This document shows, piece by piece, positions 1 to 8,528 of a stretch of DNA of 64,000 bases. The notes under the pieces are model-generated. The model was given only the letters and a program-made list of their open reading frames with translations, was not told the origin of the DNA and did no database searches. The stretch is taken from positions 2,779,501 to 2,843,500 of the forward strand of contig NZ_CP117445.1 of assembly GCF_030687715.1 (NCBI RefSeq), written 5' to 3'. How positions within the stretch are numbered: the first letter of the stretch is position 1; every line of letters begins with the position of its first letter. The position numbers and the translations under genes were made by a program. The DNA comes from Pseudomonas sp. FP2196 (GTDB lineage: Bacteria > Pseudomonadota > Gammaproteobacteria > Pseudomonadales > Pseudomonadaceae).

Positions 1-336
1 TCGCATCATCGGGTCGTCGGTTTTTTGTGGGCGCGCACGGGAAAACCTGTGCCTTATGCGTTGCATAACGACAGCGAAAGTCTGCAAATAAAGGGCCGCC
101 ATGTGCTGGCGGTCGATGACGGTAATGCCTACCTCGCGGCAGGCCTCGCCGGTATGGGTGTGCTGTGGTTGCCCAAATACATGTCCGATGCGCACGTGGC
201 TCAGGGCGAGTTAGTGCCCTTGTTCGAAGACTGGCAACTGGAACCGATGCCGCTCTACGTGGCCTATCCGCCGAACCGGCATGTCAGTCGCAAGTTGCGA
301 GTTTTTATTGACTGGATTGTTGAGTTGATGGCGTAG
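1..336 (+). CDS. LysR-type transcriptional regulator, C-terminal part (5' end outside window)
   Basis: The reading frame is open from the first base, so this is the 3' end of a gene starting upstream of the window. The visible ~111 residues look like the end of a LysR substrate-binding domain: an 'AVDDGNAYLAAGLAGMGVLWLPKYM' type segment (the effector-cleft region following the hinge, typical of the family) and an ending in 'FIDWIVELM', the usual final helix. The DNA-binding domain is not visible, so the target cannot be inferred. Family assignment is by pattern; the regulated gene probably lies to the left of the window. Confidence 0.85.
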   Translation, partial: SHHRVVGFLWARTGKPVPYALHNDSESLQIKGRHVLAVDDGNAYLAAGLAGMGVLWLPKYMSDAHVAQGELVPLFEDWQLEPMPLYVAYPPNRHVSRKLRVFIDWIVELMA

Positions 337-423
337 CGCAACGGGTGCAAGCAGCCACCGGCCGCAGGCGAGATTGACTCTGGCGCGGATCAGGCCAACT
401 ATCGGCGGATAACAACATCACCG

Positions 424-1446
424 ATGGACCCGACCTTGATCGAACGACGCCAATTCAGCGGAGGCATGAAGGGGAAAAACCTCCGCTATCTGAATGAGCA
501 ATCTGCTGAAACTCGCATCACGCGCACCGGTTTTCTGCTGCTCGAACATTTTTCGCTGCCGGCCTTCACCCAGGCGCTGGACACGATCATCACCAGCAAC
601 CTTTTGCGTCCGGGGCTTTTTGCTGCTCGTACGTTTGCATTAAGTGATGAAGAAGTCGTCAGTGATCTGGGCCTGATCATTCGCCCGGATGCGCGGATTG
701 ATCTGCCGGCGCTTCAGGAGCTGGATCTGCTGGTGGTGTGCGGTGGTTATCGCACCGAACTAAAGGCGACGGATGCGTTGATCCATCTGTTGCGTGCGGC
801 GGCGGAGCGGGGCGTCAGTCTGGCTGGCTTGTGGAATGGTGCGTGGTTTCTCGGGCGCGCCGGATTGCTCGACGGTTACCGCTGCGCGATCCACCCGGAG
901 CATCGTCCGGCGCTCACTGAAATTGCCAAGTCCACCCAAGTCAGCAGTGAACCTTACGTGATAGATCGCGACCGGCTCACGGCGTCCAGCCCCTCCGGGG
1001 CTTTCCATATGGCGCTGGACTGGATCAAAAGTTTGCACGGCAAGGCGCTGGTTGAAGGTATTGAGGACATTCTGGCGTTCGAAGAGTCGCGGTATCGGCG
1101 CATCAAACCCGATGAAAACATCTGCGTCAGTGCACCGTTGCGTGAAGTGGTGAAGCTGATGGATGCCAACCTGGAAGAACCGTTGGAGCTGGAGCAATTG
1201 GCGGTTTATGCCGGCCGCTCCCGGCGCCAGTTGGAGCGCTTGTTCAAAGAGCAACTCGGCACCACGCCGCAGCGCTATTACCTGGAACTGCGCATCACCG
1301 AAGCGCGGCGCTTGCTGCAACACACCGAGTTGTCGCAAGTGGAAGTGCTGGTGGCGTGTGGTTTCGTCTCGCCGAGCCATTTCAGTAAGTGCTACAGCTC
1401 ATACTTCGGCTATCGCCCCTCAAAAGAAAAACGCCTCGTCAAATAA
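424..1446 (+). CDS. GlxA-family (DJ-1/PfpI + AraC) transcriptional regulator
   Basis: A 340-residue protein with an N-terminal class-I glutamine-amidotransferase-like (DJ-1/PfpI) domain at about residues 35-200 and a C-terminal AraC double helix-turn-helix at about 240-335 ('LEQLAVYAGRSRRQLERLF', 'LSQVEVLVACGFVSPSHFSKCY'). Pseudomonas relatives such as GbdR, CdhR and SouR sense nitrogenous compounds (betaine, carnitine, sarcosine). At the nucleophile elbow, where PfpI enzymes have Cys, the sequence reads LWNGAW, so the domain is a ligand sensor and not an enzyme. The next gene downstream is a carbon-nitrogen hydrolase on the same strand, a plausible target. The inducer is unknown. Confidence 0.88.
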   Translation: MDPTLIERRQFSGGMKGKNLRYLNEQSAETRITRTGFLLLEHFSLPAFTQALDTIITSNLLRPGLFAARTFALSDEEVVSDLGLIIRPDARIDLPALQELDLLVVCGGYRTELKATDALIHLLRAAAERGVSLAGLWNGAWFLGRAGLLDGYRCAIHPEHRPALTEIAKSTQVSSEPYVIDRDRLTASSPSGAFHMALDWIKSLHGKALVEGIEDILAFEESRYRRIKPDENICVSAPLREVVKLMDANLEEPLELEQLAVYAGRSRRQLERLFKEQLGTTPQRYYLELRITEARRLLQHTELSQVEVLVACGFVSPSHFSKCYSSYFGYRPSKEKRLVK

Positions 1447-1630
1447 CCCAAACCGTTACCAGCCCGAGTTCACTTCGGTATTACCAGGCCGATGTTGTTT
1501 ACGGTTGACTGATCTGAGACGGCGCGGGTGGCTTGCCTGACATCCGGTAAGGAAATAGTCCAAACTTGACGCCGCCCAAGGCAAGATAATCCCGGGCCCA
1601 GATCCCTCCCCATAATGGTTGGAAGAATTC

Positions 1631-2425
1631 ATGCTGACCGCTTTTTTGCAGTACCCGGTTTCATTTGGCGACCCAGCAGCAAACTTCAATAAAATTCGCG
1701 ATGCTGTTGACTCGGCACAATTTGATCTCTTGGTAATGCCCGAGCTTTGCACCATTGGTTATTTTCACGAATCGCCTGAGGCATTGTTTCTTCATGCTGA
1801 ATCGGCGCTCGATGGGCCAACGGCGCAGTTTTTACTGCAGCTGTCGGCAGACAAGAATGCAACGCTGATTGCGGGTATCGCCGAGCGTGACGGCGATCAA
1901 ATCTTCAATACGGCGATTGTCGTATCGCGCGGACGCTGGCTGGGAAAACAGCGCAAGTGCCACCTGTCTCGTATAGAAAAGCTCATCTTCACCCCAGGCG
2001 ATTCATTAGCGTGTTTCGATGATGGAATCTGCCGTTTCGGCGTTCTTACCTGTTTCGACCTTTGGATGCCAGAAGCCGCTCGCCTGTTGGTGCGCCAAGG
2101 TGCGCAGTTACTGTGTTGTCCCGCCAACTATGGTGGGCCTTGGACAACCCAGCTTGCGCGCATTCGCGCGATGGAAAACGCCACTCCGCTGATTTGTGCC
2201 AATCGTACGGGTGTGGAAATGTATGCGGGCGCAGAGGCGACTTTCCGAGGTGAAAGCCAAATTGTCGGGCCTATGGGAGAAGTCTGGACTTGCGCCACAG
2301 AAGAGACGTCGCTGGGTTTGTCGATAATCGACCCGGCTGCACACGTCCTCAAGGCGAATCCTATGTGCGATGACTTGATGGCAGAGGCAAGCCGCTATGC
2401 TTTAGCAGGCCCACACTTAAAATGA
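1631..2425 (+). CDS. Carbon-nitrogen (nitrilase superfamily) hydrolase
   Basis: Predicted cytoplasmic amidase/nitrilase-fold enzyme of 264 residues. The catalytic triad is visible: Glu38 in VMPELC, Lys109 in KQRKCHL and Cys141 in LTCFDLW. The start is set at the ATG at 1631 because GGAAG ends 5 bases before it; an upstream TTG at 1619 would lack a ribosome site. Such enzymes hydrolyse amides or carbamoyl compounds. The neighbouring GlxA-type regulator suggests catabolism of a nitrogenous compound. The exact substrate cannot be read from the sequence. Confidence 0.88.
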   Translation: MLTAFLQYPVSFGDPAANFNKIRDAVDSAQFDLLVMPELCTIGYFHESPEALFLHAESALDGPTAQFLLQLSADKNATLIAGIAERDGDQIFNTAIVVSRGRWLGKQRKCHLSRIEKLIFTPGDSLACFDDGICRFGVLTCFDLWMPEAARLLVRQGAQLLCCPANYGGPWTTQLARIRAMENATPLICANRTGVEMYAGAEATFRGESQIVGPMGEVWTCATEETSLGLSIIDPAAHVLKANPMCDDLMAEASRYALAGPHLK

Positions 2426-2458
2426 ACCGACGCAAGTAACGCTATTTGGCCCAACGCT

Positions 2459-2617
2459 TTGCCAAGGCACCTCAGGACCAGGACCAGGGCATGCAGGCTG
2501 CTTAAACAACATTTCGCGCACACGTTTAACTTACACGCACTGTTACGCCATAACGGCTACAACACCTTGCGCCGTTACCTACGCGTACGCCAGAATCCGC
2601 CGGCTTACGCGCCTTGA
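2459..2617 (+). pseudogene. Possible decayed ORF between the hydrolase and the DUF6124 leader
   Basis: Two short protein-like stretches lie in different frames: one ending in FAKAPQDQDQGMQAA before a stop near 2505, and one ending in 'LLRHNGYNTLRRYLRV..PPAYAP' before the TGA at 2615-2617. Neither has a start and ribosome site of its own. This looks like a frameshifted remnant, but I do not recognise the family, and chance coding cannot be excluded. Confidence 0.25.
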
Positions 2618-2640
2618 GGCGGGCTGTATCGTTTCCCGGT

Positions 2641-2870
2641 CACTGCAAAACAGTGATCGGGTTTGGTAGCCCGCTTCATTTACAGTTATTGCGTCGCCAT
2701 TTGCAGCCTCGTTTTTTAAGGCTGAAATTTATATGGTGGCCATGCGTGGGGCTCCCTCGGGAGCGCCGGGTTTACTGTTTTGACCGGTCTACCAACCCAC
2801 AAATGGCCGCCACCCTTCGTTTGGTAGCGAGAGTGATGGCTCCTTTTATCTTTTAAAACAGGTGTCATCT
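2641..2870 (+). ncRNA. Putative structured leader RNA (switch-like) upstream of DUF6124 genes
   Basis: The ~230 bases before the first DUF6124 gene are dense in complementary segments. Visible hairpins are CACTG/CAGTG at 2641-2655, CGGG/CCCG at 2658-2673 with a TTTGGTAG loop, and GCTCCC/GGGAGC at 2751-2764. The 10-mer GTTTGGTAGC occurs at both 2661-2670 and 2819-2828, and CTACCAA at 2789-2795 is complementary to both copies, so the two pairings exclude each other. This is the architecture of a leader with alternative structures. I recall similar leaders before DUF6124/DUF3077 genes in other pseudomonads, but could not verify it. Confidence 0.5.
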
Positions 2871-3236
2871 ATGTTCAAAATTACGCCAAACCCACCAGAA
2901 ACCGATTCGATCCCCTACGATCCCGCCCTTGATGTGCAAAACATCAAAAAGGCAACAGAACACGCGATCAACTTCTACCTCAATCCTTCAGCACTGAAGA
3001 CTTCAGTGCCCACCCGCAAGACCGGCAAGGTCTACCTCATCGATCCCGCAGCGGATAACGAAACGCTGCTCGTCGAGGCGACTGAAACCTTGTCCTCCGC
3101 CAGTGACATGGCCCGTGAACTCGCCGATTCGATAGACCCTTCACAGCGCAAAAAGATGCTGATCCTGCAGCAGGTGATCATGCTCAGTGAGCTGGTGGTC
3201 GGTCGAGTCCTCGACAACCAGCGCTTGCCGCACTAG
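2871..3236 (+). CDS. DUF6124 family protein (copy 1)
   Basis: Small soluble protein of 121 residues with the DUF6124 pattern: the N-terminus MFKITPNPPE, a middle TGKVYLIDPAADNETLL segment and a C-terminal helical pair ending LSELVVGRVLDN. Function is unknown; the family is known to me only from Pseudomonas and relatives, often as paralogous sets. The ATG at 2871 is preferred over the GTG at 2862 because family members begin MFK. The next gene is a paralogue 16 bases downstream, and both sit behind a structured leader. Confidence 0.8.
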   Translation: MFKITPNPPETDSIPYDPALDVQNIKKATEHAINFYLNPSALKTSVPTRKTGKVYLIDPAADNETLLVEATETLSSASDMARELADSIDPSQRKKMLILQQVIMLSELVVGRVLDNQRLPH

Positions 3237-3252
3237 TGGGGAGTTTCAGCTG

Positions 3253-3549
3253 ATGTCCAAGACACCCGAACCACCGGTTACCGATCCGGACTGCCTGTCG
3301 CCGGCGGCCGTGATCATGGCCACTCCCTATACGCCCAGCACTCTATTTACGGTCAACCCGCAATCCGACACCGAATCCTTGCTGACCAATGCCAGCGGTT
3401 CCTTGGCGTCCGCCGCGGTCATGCTCGGTAATTTTGCAGGTGCGCTGGAGGGGTCAAACCGCAATACCCTGCTGGGCATTGCGCAAGTGGTCATGTTGGG
3501 GGAGTTGGCGGTGAACAAGGCGCTGGATAACGTTGTGCCAATCGATTAA
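3253..3549 (+). CDS. DUF6124 family protein (copy 2)
   Basis: A 98-residue paralogue of the preceding gene. The shared core is 'LFTVNPQSDTESLLTNAS', then an Ala/Leu-rich helix and 'VVMLGELAVNKALDN'. It is shorter at the N-terminus than copy 1. The ATG at 3253 is preceded by GGGGAG at 3237-3243. The pair is probably one transcript, closed by the terminator at 3569-3601. Function is unknown; similarity to copy 1 is strongest in the C-terminal helices, suggesting that part carries the shared role. Confidence 0.8.
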   Translation: MSKTPEPPVTDPDCLSPAAVIMATPYTPSTLFTVNPQSDTESLLTNASGSLASAAVMLGNFAGALEGSNRNTLLGIAQVVMLGELAVNKALDNVVPID

Positions 3550-3568
3550 TCACTCACGTTAATGATCA

Positions 3569-3601
3569 AGCAGTCAGCCTTTGCGGCTGACTGCTTTTTT
3601 G
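3569..3601 (+). terminator. Rho-independent terminator of the DUF6124 pair
   Basis: An 11-bp perfect stem (AGCAGTCAGCC / GGCTGACTGCT) with a TTTGC loop, followed by seven T. It lies 19 bases after the copy 2 stop codon. Confidence 0.92.
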
Positions 3602-3623
3602 TTTGCGCCAGGATAAGACGCCT

Positions 3624-4652
3624 TTACAGGTGATCCGCATCAATCACAGCCTTGGCAAACGCCTGCGGATCTTCCTGCGGCAAGTTGTGGCCAATGCCGC
3701 CGTTGATCAAGCGGAACTGGTACTTGCCCGTGAAGCGTTTGGCGTAATCCTCAGGCGCCGGGTGCGGTGCGCCGTTGGCGTCGCCCTCCAGCGTGATGGT
3801 CGGCACGCTGATCGACGGTGCGGTGGCCAGTTTTTGCTCCAGCGCCGCATATTTCGCTTCGCCCTGCACCAGGCCCAGACGCCAGCGGTAGTTGAACACG
3901 GTGATGTCGACGTGATCCGGGTTCTCCAGGGCTTTGGCAGAGCGGTCGAACGTGGCGTCATCAAACTCCCACTGCGGTGACGCCGTTTGCCAGATCAGCT
4001 TGGCGAAGTCGTGGGTGTTTTTTGCGTAGCCGGCGCGACCCCGGTCGGTAGCAAAGTAAAACTGATACCACCACTGCAATTCAGCCTTGGGCGGCAACGG
4101 ATTCTGGCCGGCGGCCTGATTGCCGATCAGGTAGCCGCTGACCGACACCAGTGCCTTGACCCGTTCCGGCCACAGCGCCGAGACGATACCCGCCGAACGT
4201 GCGCCCCAATCGTAGCCGCCGAGCACCGCTTGCTTGATCTTCAAGGCATCCATGAAGTCGATGACATCACTGGCCAGCGCCGCCGGTTGGCCGTTGCGCA
4301 GGGTGTCCTTGGAGAGGAACTGTGTATCGCCATAACCGCGCGCATAGGGCATCAATACCCGATAACCCTTGGCCGCGAGCAACGGCGCGACTTCGTCGTA
4401 GCTGTGAATGTCATACGGCCAACCGTGCAGCAGAATCACCACCGGGCCATTGGCCGGGCCGGTTTCGGCGTAGGCGACGTCGAGCACGCCGGCCTTCACA
4501 TGTTTCAACGGGCCGAAGGGCGAGGGTGCGGAATAGCTTACGGCTGCAGGTTCAGAGGTTTGCGCCTGAACTGTGCCAAAGGCACCGAACAACGACAGCG
4601 CCAGGATCGAAAGTCCGAATGCGGTTTTGCGGGTGTGCAGTGCCTTTTTCAT
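3624..4652 (-). CDS. Exported epoxide-hydrolase-like alpha/beta hydrolase
   Basis: A 342-residue alpha/beta hydrolase with an N-terminal signal peptide (MKKALHTRK, hydrophobic stretch, cleavage near VQA-QT). The oxyanion motif HGWPY is at 76-80. The nucleophile elbow GGYDWG carries Asp148, and the catalytic His322 is in GIGHNL. An Asp nucleophile places it with epoxide hydrolases and haloalkane/fluoroacetate dehalogenases, not serine esterases. The start at 4652 has AAGGAG upstream; the longer open frame to 4817 adds no family-like sequence. Predicted periplasmic. Substrate unknown; a Cif-like epoxide hydrolase is one possibility. Confidence 0.85.
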   Translation of the reverse strand: MKKALHTRKTAFGLSILALSLFGAFGTVQAQTSEPAAVSYSAPSPFGPLKHVKAGVLDVAYAETGPANGPVVILLHGWPYDIHSYDEVAPLLAAKGYRVLMPYARGYGDTQFLSKDTLRNGQPAALASDVIDFMDALKIKQAVLGGYDWGARSAGIVSALWPERVKALVSVSGYLIGNQAAGQNPLPPKAELQWWYQFYFATDRGRAGYAKNTHDFAKLIWQTASPQWEFDDATFDRSAKALENPDHVDITVFNYRWRLGLVQGEAKYAALEQKLATAPSISVPTITLEGDANGAPHPAPEDYAKRFTGKYQFRLINGGIGHNLPQEDPQAFAKAVIDADHL

Positions 4653-4970
4653 GATGACGTCTCCTTTGCGAGCTTTTGGCCTTGGGGGCTTTGTGAACCC
4701 TTGAAACCTTGCGTGCATTTGAGCGTAGGGACGTATCCGGCCTGTGTCGAAGAACGGCATTGTTGAAAGGTGATGTATCCCGGCGAAGGGCGTACACAGT
4801 GTGATACACAGCGTCAAACGGGCTGATCAACGGGCTGATTCGGGCCAAAATAATAAGTCGCTGTTTTAAAACAAAAAATATTTCATCTCAGGCTTCCCAA
4901 ACGTAACGAATGTTGTTAAATTGCGCCCCGTTCTTGCAGTGATCCTCACGGAGCCGCTGATAAGAACTGT

Positions 4971-5045
4971 AGGGGCGTCGCCAAGCGGTAAGGCAGCAGG
5001 TTTTGATCCTGCCATGCGTTGGTTCGAATCCAGCCGCCCCTGCCA
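4971..5045 (+). tRNA. tRNA-Gln (anticodon TTG)
   Basis: A 75-base cloverleaf with encoded CCA. The acceptor stem AGGGGCG pairs with CGCCCCT. The anticodon arm is GCAGG-TTTTGAT-CCTGC with TTG at 5003-5005, and the T-arm contains GGTTCGAATCC. It stands alone, between an upstream AT-rich stretch and a terminator. Confidence 0.98.
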
Positions 5046-5052
5046 TCTATCG

Positions 5053-5088
5053 AAAAACGCCAACTTCGCAAGAAGTTGGCGTTTTTTT
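5053..5088 (+). terminator. Terminator after tRNA-Gln
   Basis: AACGCCAACTTC / GAAGTTGGCGTT stem with a GCAA loop and a run of T. It follows the tRNA by 8 bases and may also act in the reverse direction. Confidence 0.9.
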
Positions 5089-5159
5089 ATGCCTGCGATT
5101 TGGCTTCGGCGCAGAAGGGCGGGCGAGTACGGCGCCGAAGCACCGTACTCGCCAACCAC

Positions 5160-7148
5160 TCAGTGCGGTGCGCGCGGGATGGTTTTCATCAGGTCTTCGG
5201 GGCTGATGTGGCCGACCACGCTGCCCGGTTGCGGCAGGTTGAGGATGTGGCCTTTCATCTTGCCGATGATGTGCATTTCGCACGGCTTGCAATCGAACTT
5301 CAGCGTCAGCACTTCATCGCCGTGGATCAACTGCATCGGCGCGACTTTGGTGCGTACGCCGGTCACGCCTTTGGCCTGTTTCGGGCACAGGTTGAAGGAA
5401 AAACGCAGGCAGTGCTTGGTGATCATCACTGGCACTTCGCCTGGCTCTTCGTGCGCTTCATACGCCGCGTCGATCAGCTTGACGCCGTGACGGTGATAGA
5501 AGTCGCGGGCCTTCTGGTTGTAGACGTTGGCCAAAAAGGTCAGATGCGAATCCGGGTACACCGGCGGCGGGCTGGTCTCGGCTTTGCGGCTGCCACGCGG
5601 GTGAGCGGCGACCCGGGCGGCGGTCAGGGCTTCAATCACTTCACGGCGCAGGGATTTGAGCTGCGAGTTAGGGATGAAGAAGGCCTGTGGCGCATCCAGT
5701 TTGATGTCGGTGGCGTGGTACTGCGTGGTGCCCAGTTGACCGAGCAGATCGCGCAGTTGCTCAAGTGCCTGTTCTGGTTTGTTGGCAACACCGAACGGGC
5801 CGTTGAGGGTCACGCTGGCGCTGATGCCTTCTTCGCTGGTGGCGGTGATTTCCAGCTGTTCTTCACGCAAGCGTGCGAACCAGCTCAACGCTACACGGCG
5901 TTCGGAAGAGGTCTTTTGCAGCGCCTGTTGCCAGTTGTGATCGAGGTTGCGATTCAACGGGTGGCTTGGACGCAGCTTGAACAGGCCTTCGGGCATTTCG
6001 TTCGGCTCGACGCGGTAGCGGTAGCGCTTCTCGCCGTCTTCCTCGAACTCGCCTTTTGGCTCAGCGATGTTGGCGCGGAAACCGACCACTTCACGCTTGA
6101 CCAACACGTTCAAACCGTCGCCATTGGACAGCGGTTCGTGGGTCACGACCTGCATGTCACGCTTGCCGACTTTCTCGACTGTGCCCACCGGCAGACCGGT
6201 GAAGGTCGGCGAGTCGAAGGCGCCGATGTCGATCTTGCGATCGGTCACGAAGTAATCGGTGCTGCCACGGTGGAAGGTTTTCTCCGGATCGGGCAGGAAG
6301 AAGTGCGCGGTGCGGCCGCTGGAAGCGCGGGCCAGGTCCGGGCGATCTTCAAGTACGTCGTCGAGGCGCTGGCGGTAATAGGCGGTGATGTTCTTCACGT
6401 AGCCCATGTCTTTGTAGCGGCCTTCGATCTTGAACGAACGCACACCGGCTTCAACCAGGGCGCGGATGTTGGCGCTCTGGTTGTTGTCTTTCATCGACAG
6501 CAAGTGTTTTTCGTAGGCGATCACGCCACCCTTTTCATCTTTGAGGGTGTACGGCAAACGGCAGGCCTGGGAGCAGTCGCCACGGTTGGCACTGCGCCCG
6601 GTCTGCGCGTGAGAAATATTGCACTGGCCGGAGAAAGCTACGCACAAGGCGCCATGGATGAAGAATTCGATGGCGGCGTCGGTTTCATCGGCGATCGCGC
6701 GGATTTCCTGCAGGTTCAGCTCGCGGGCCAGTACCAATTGCGAGAAACCGGCCTGATCGAGGAACTTGGCCCGCTCCAGCGTCCGAATGTCGGTCTGGGT
6801 CGAGGCGTGCAGCTCGATCGGCGGAATGTCCAGCTCCATCACGCCCAGATCCTGAACGATCAGCGCGTCGACCCCGGCGTCGTACAGCTGATGGATCAGC
6901 TTGCGCGCCGGCTCCAGTTCGTTGTCGTGCAGGATGGTGTTGATGGTGGTGAAGATTCGCGCGTGATACTTGCGGGCGAATTCCACCAGTTCGGCGATTT
7001 CGCTGACTTCGTTGCAGGCGTTGTGGCGCGCGCCGAAGCTCGGGCCGCCAATGTACACGGCGTCGGCGCCGTGCAGGATCGCCTCACGGGCGATGGCCAC
7101 ATCGCGGGCAGGGCTGAGCAATTCCAGGTGATGCTTGGGCAAGGACAT
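5160..7148 (-). CDS. rlhA: U32 family 23S rRNA hydroxylation protein RlhA (YdcP)
   Basis: A 662-residue peptidase-U32-family protein, the length of E. coli RlhA (about 650) and longer than its tRNA-modifying relative TrhP/YegQ (about 450). RlhA is needed for 5-hydroxycytidine at 23S rRNA C2501. The U32 signature is visible near residue 165-195 (FIHGALCVAFSGQCN, then GDCSQACRLPY), giving the conserved cysteines thought to hold an iron-sulfur cluster. Further Cys pairs lie near the C-terminus (KHCLRFSFNLCP, FDCKPCE). The start at 7148 gives the family N-terminus MSLPKHHLELLSPA; extension to 7298 is unlikely. It acts in the cytoplasm and appears monocistronic. Confidence 0.92.
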   Translation of the reverse strand: MSLPKHHLELLSPARDVAIAREAILHGADAVYIGGPSFGARHNACNEVSEIAELVEFARKYHARIFTTINTILHDNELEPARKLIHQLYDAGVDALIVQDLGVMELDIPPIELHASTQTDIRTLERAKFLDQAGFSQLVLARELNLQEIRAIADETDAAIEFFIHGALCVAFSGQCNISHAQTGRSANRGDCSQACRLPYTLKDEKGGVIAYEKHLLSMKDNNQSANIRALVEAGVRSFKIEGRYKDMGYVKNITAYYRQRLDDVLEDRPDLARASSGRTAHFFLPDPEKTFHRGSTDYFVTDRKIDIGAFDSPTFTGLPVGTVEKVGKRDMQVVTHEPLSNGDGLNVLVKREVVGFRANIAEPKGEFEEDGEKRYRYRVEPNEMPEGLFKLRPSHPLNRNLDHNWQQALQKTSSERRVALSWFARLREEQLEITATSEEGISASVTLNGPFGVANKPEQALEQLRDLLGQLGTTQYHATDIKLDAPQAFFIPNSQLKSLRREVIEALTAARVAAHPRGSRKAETSPPPVYPDSHLTFLANVYNQKARDFYHRHGVKLIDAAYEAHEEPGEVPVMITKHCLRFSFNLCPKQAKGVTGVRTKVAPMQLIHGDEVLTLKFDCKPCEMHIIGKMKGHILNLPQPGSVVGHISPEDLMKTIPRAPH

Positions 7149-7255
7149 AGTTTTTTTAGTCAGGCTGTCACGGTTAGGCGCGCATTCTACCCGTGAAACG
7201 CGCGCCCGGCACGCCTGTGCTGCCCGATGGCTATTGCAGGCCTGGTCTCGCTTTT

Positions 7256-7342
7256 GTAGGAGCTGCGGCACGCTGCGATCTTTTGATCTTGATTTCAAAG
7301 ATCAAAAGATCGCAGCCTCGTTCCACTCGACAGCGCCTACAG
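7256..7342. repeat. REP-like palindrome (GATCTTTTGATC family)
   Basis: Between RidA and rlhA. It contains a 19-bp perfect inverted repeat (7272-7290 and 7298-7316, core GCTGCGATCTTTTGATCTT), preceded by TAGGAGCTGCGGCA. Related copies lie at 56552-56596 and 60812-60881. This is a Pseudomonas extragenic palindrome; the stem could also stabilise or terminate the RidA transcript. Confidence 0.85.
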
Positions 7343-7359
7343 AGATTTATGTCGTCAGG

Positions 7360-7740
7360 TCAGGCCTTGGCGGCCATCGCGGTCACTTCCACACGCATGC
7401 CTTCGACGGCCAGCGAGGCAACGCCAACTGCCGCCCGAACCGGCCACGGCTTGGCGAAGAACCGCTTGTAAACCTCGTTGAACGCCGCGCGATCAGCCAT
7501 GTCGGTGAGGTAGATGGTCAGGTGCATCACCCGATCCATCGAACTGCCGGCACGTTCCAATGCGACTTTCAGCGCTTGCAGCGTGCATTCGCTTTGCTCG
7601 GTAATACCCCCCAGTTCCAGGCTGCCATCGGCACGGGTCGGAATTTGCGTGGAGACCATGATCCCGCCAAAGGTTGCGACGTCGGAGGAAATGGAGTCGG
7701 CGTCCGGGTCTGGAGTGAACGTGATGTCTTGGTTGGCCAT
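7360..7740 (-). CDS. RidA (YjgF/YER057c/UK114) family protein
   Basis: A 126-residue RidA-fold protein. The family signature near the C-terminus is clear (PVRAAVGVASLAVEGMRVEV), including the Arg that binds substrate carboxylates in enamine/imine deaminases. RidA proteins form trimers and hydrolyse reactive enamines such as 2-aminoacrylate released by PLP enzymes. Several paralogues are usual in Pseudomonas, so this need not be the housekeeping RidA. It lies upstream of rlhA on the same strand but is separated by a REP palindrome. Confidence 0.9.
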   Translation of the reverse strand: MANQDITFTPDPDADSISSDVATFGGIMVSTQIPTRADGSLELGGITEQSECTLQALKVALERAGSSMDRVMHLTIYLTDMADRAAFNEVYKRFFAKPWPVRAAVGVASLAVEGMRVEVTAMAAKA

Positions 7741-7825
7741 GCTGATCTCTTGTTTGAGTGAGTAAAAGATCGCGCCAGTTTACAGATTCAATGGCGACAT
7801 GGCCCGTTCACACAAACGACACGGA

Positions 7826-8437
7826 TCAGACTGGCTGTGTGGCGGCTTCTGCCGCCATCGCCAACTGCACACTTGGCCGGTCGGCGATGCGCTTCATGTA
7901 GGCGGCCAGCACCGGCCAGTTCTCAATATCGATGTTGAATGTCGGTAGCCAGGTGAGGACGGTAAACAGGTAGGCGTCGGCCACGCTGAAGGTACTCATC
8001 AGATAGTCCTGTGTGGCGAGCATCTGGCTCAATAACTCCAAACGCGAAAACAGTTTGTGTTTGAAGAGCGACTTGATCGATTCCGGAATCTGACTGTTAA
8101 ACAGCGGCGCACTGCCGCCATGCATTTCGCTGCTGATGAAGTTCAGATGTTCCTGCAAGCGCGAACGCTCCCACACGCCATTGGCCGGCGCCAGCGCACT
8201 CCCAGGAACCTGATCGGCAAGGAACTGCAGGATCGCCGGCCCCTCCGTCAACACCTCGCCGTTATCCAGCACCAGCGCTGCCACATACCCCTTGGGATTG
8301 ATCTCACGAAAATCACGCCCGTCGGCGGTGCGTTTGGTCTGGTTGTTGACGCGAATCAACTCGAACGGCATCCCCAGTTCCCGGAGCACAATGTGCGGTG
8401 ACAGAGAACAGGTCATCGGTGCGAAATACCGTTTCAT
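7826..8437 (-). CDS. Glutathione S-transferase, beta-class (GstA-like)
   Basis: A 203-residue GST. The N-terminal thioredoxin fold begins MKRYFAPMTCSLSPHI with Cys10, the residue that defines beta-class bacterial GSTs. 'GEVLTEGPAILQFLAD' is the glutathione gamma-Glu binding segment, and 'FSVADAYLFTVLTW' is the C-domain N-capping motif. The start at 8437 is supported by AAGGAA upstream. It is divergent from a GcvA-like LysR gene with 91 bp between them, suggesting that this regulator controls it. The substrate is unknown; detoxification of electrophiles is the family role. Confidence 0.92.
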   Translation of the reverse strand: MKRYFAPMTCSLSPHIVLRELGMPFELIRVNNQTKRTADGRDFREINPKGYVAALVLDNGEVLTEGPAILQFLADQVPGSALAPANGVWERSRLQEHLNFISSEMHGGSAPLFNSQIPESIKSLFKHKLFSRLELLSQMLATQDYLMSTFSVADAYLFTVLTWLPTFNIDIENWPVLAAYMKRIADRPSVQLAMAAEAATQPV

Positions 8438-8528
8438 GGCAGTTCCTTGTAGAGACAGGGCGCCAGAATCCAATGTCACTGAGCGTTTCGCAAAGGTCAT
8501 TTCGAGTGTTAGCGTATGACAAAATCTC

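Noticed and set aside
2614..2856. An 80-codon frame inside the leader region before the DUF6124 genes
   Set aside because: It overlaps the hairpins of the leader, lacks a ribosome site, and the product is not protein-like; the conservation signal is better explained by RNA structure.
5019..7196. A 725-codon open frame on the plus strand
   Set aside because: It is exactly antisense to rlhA, its product has no family features, and high-GC codon bias of the true gene explains it.
7256..7342. Possible CRISPR or phage attachment site at palindromic repeats
   Set aside because: Repeats are single palindromes of REP type without spacers, and no cas or integrase genes occur in the window.
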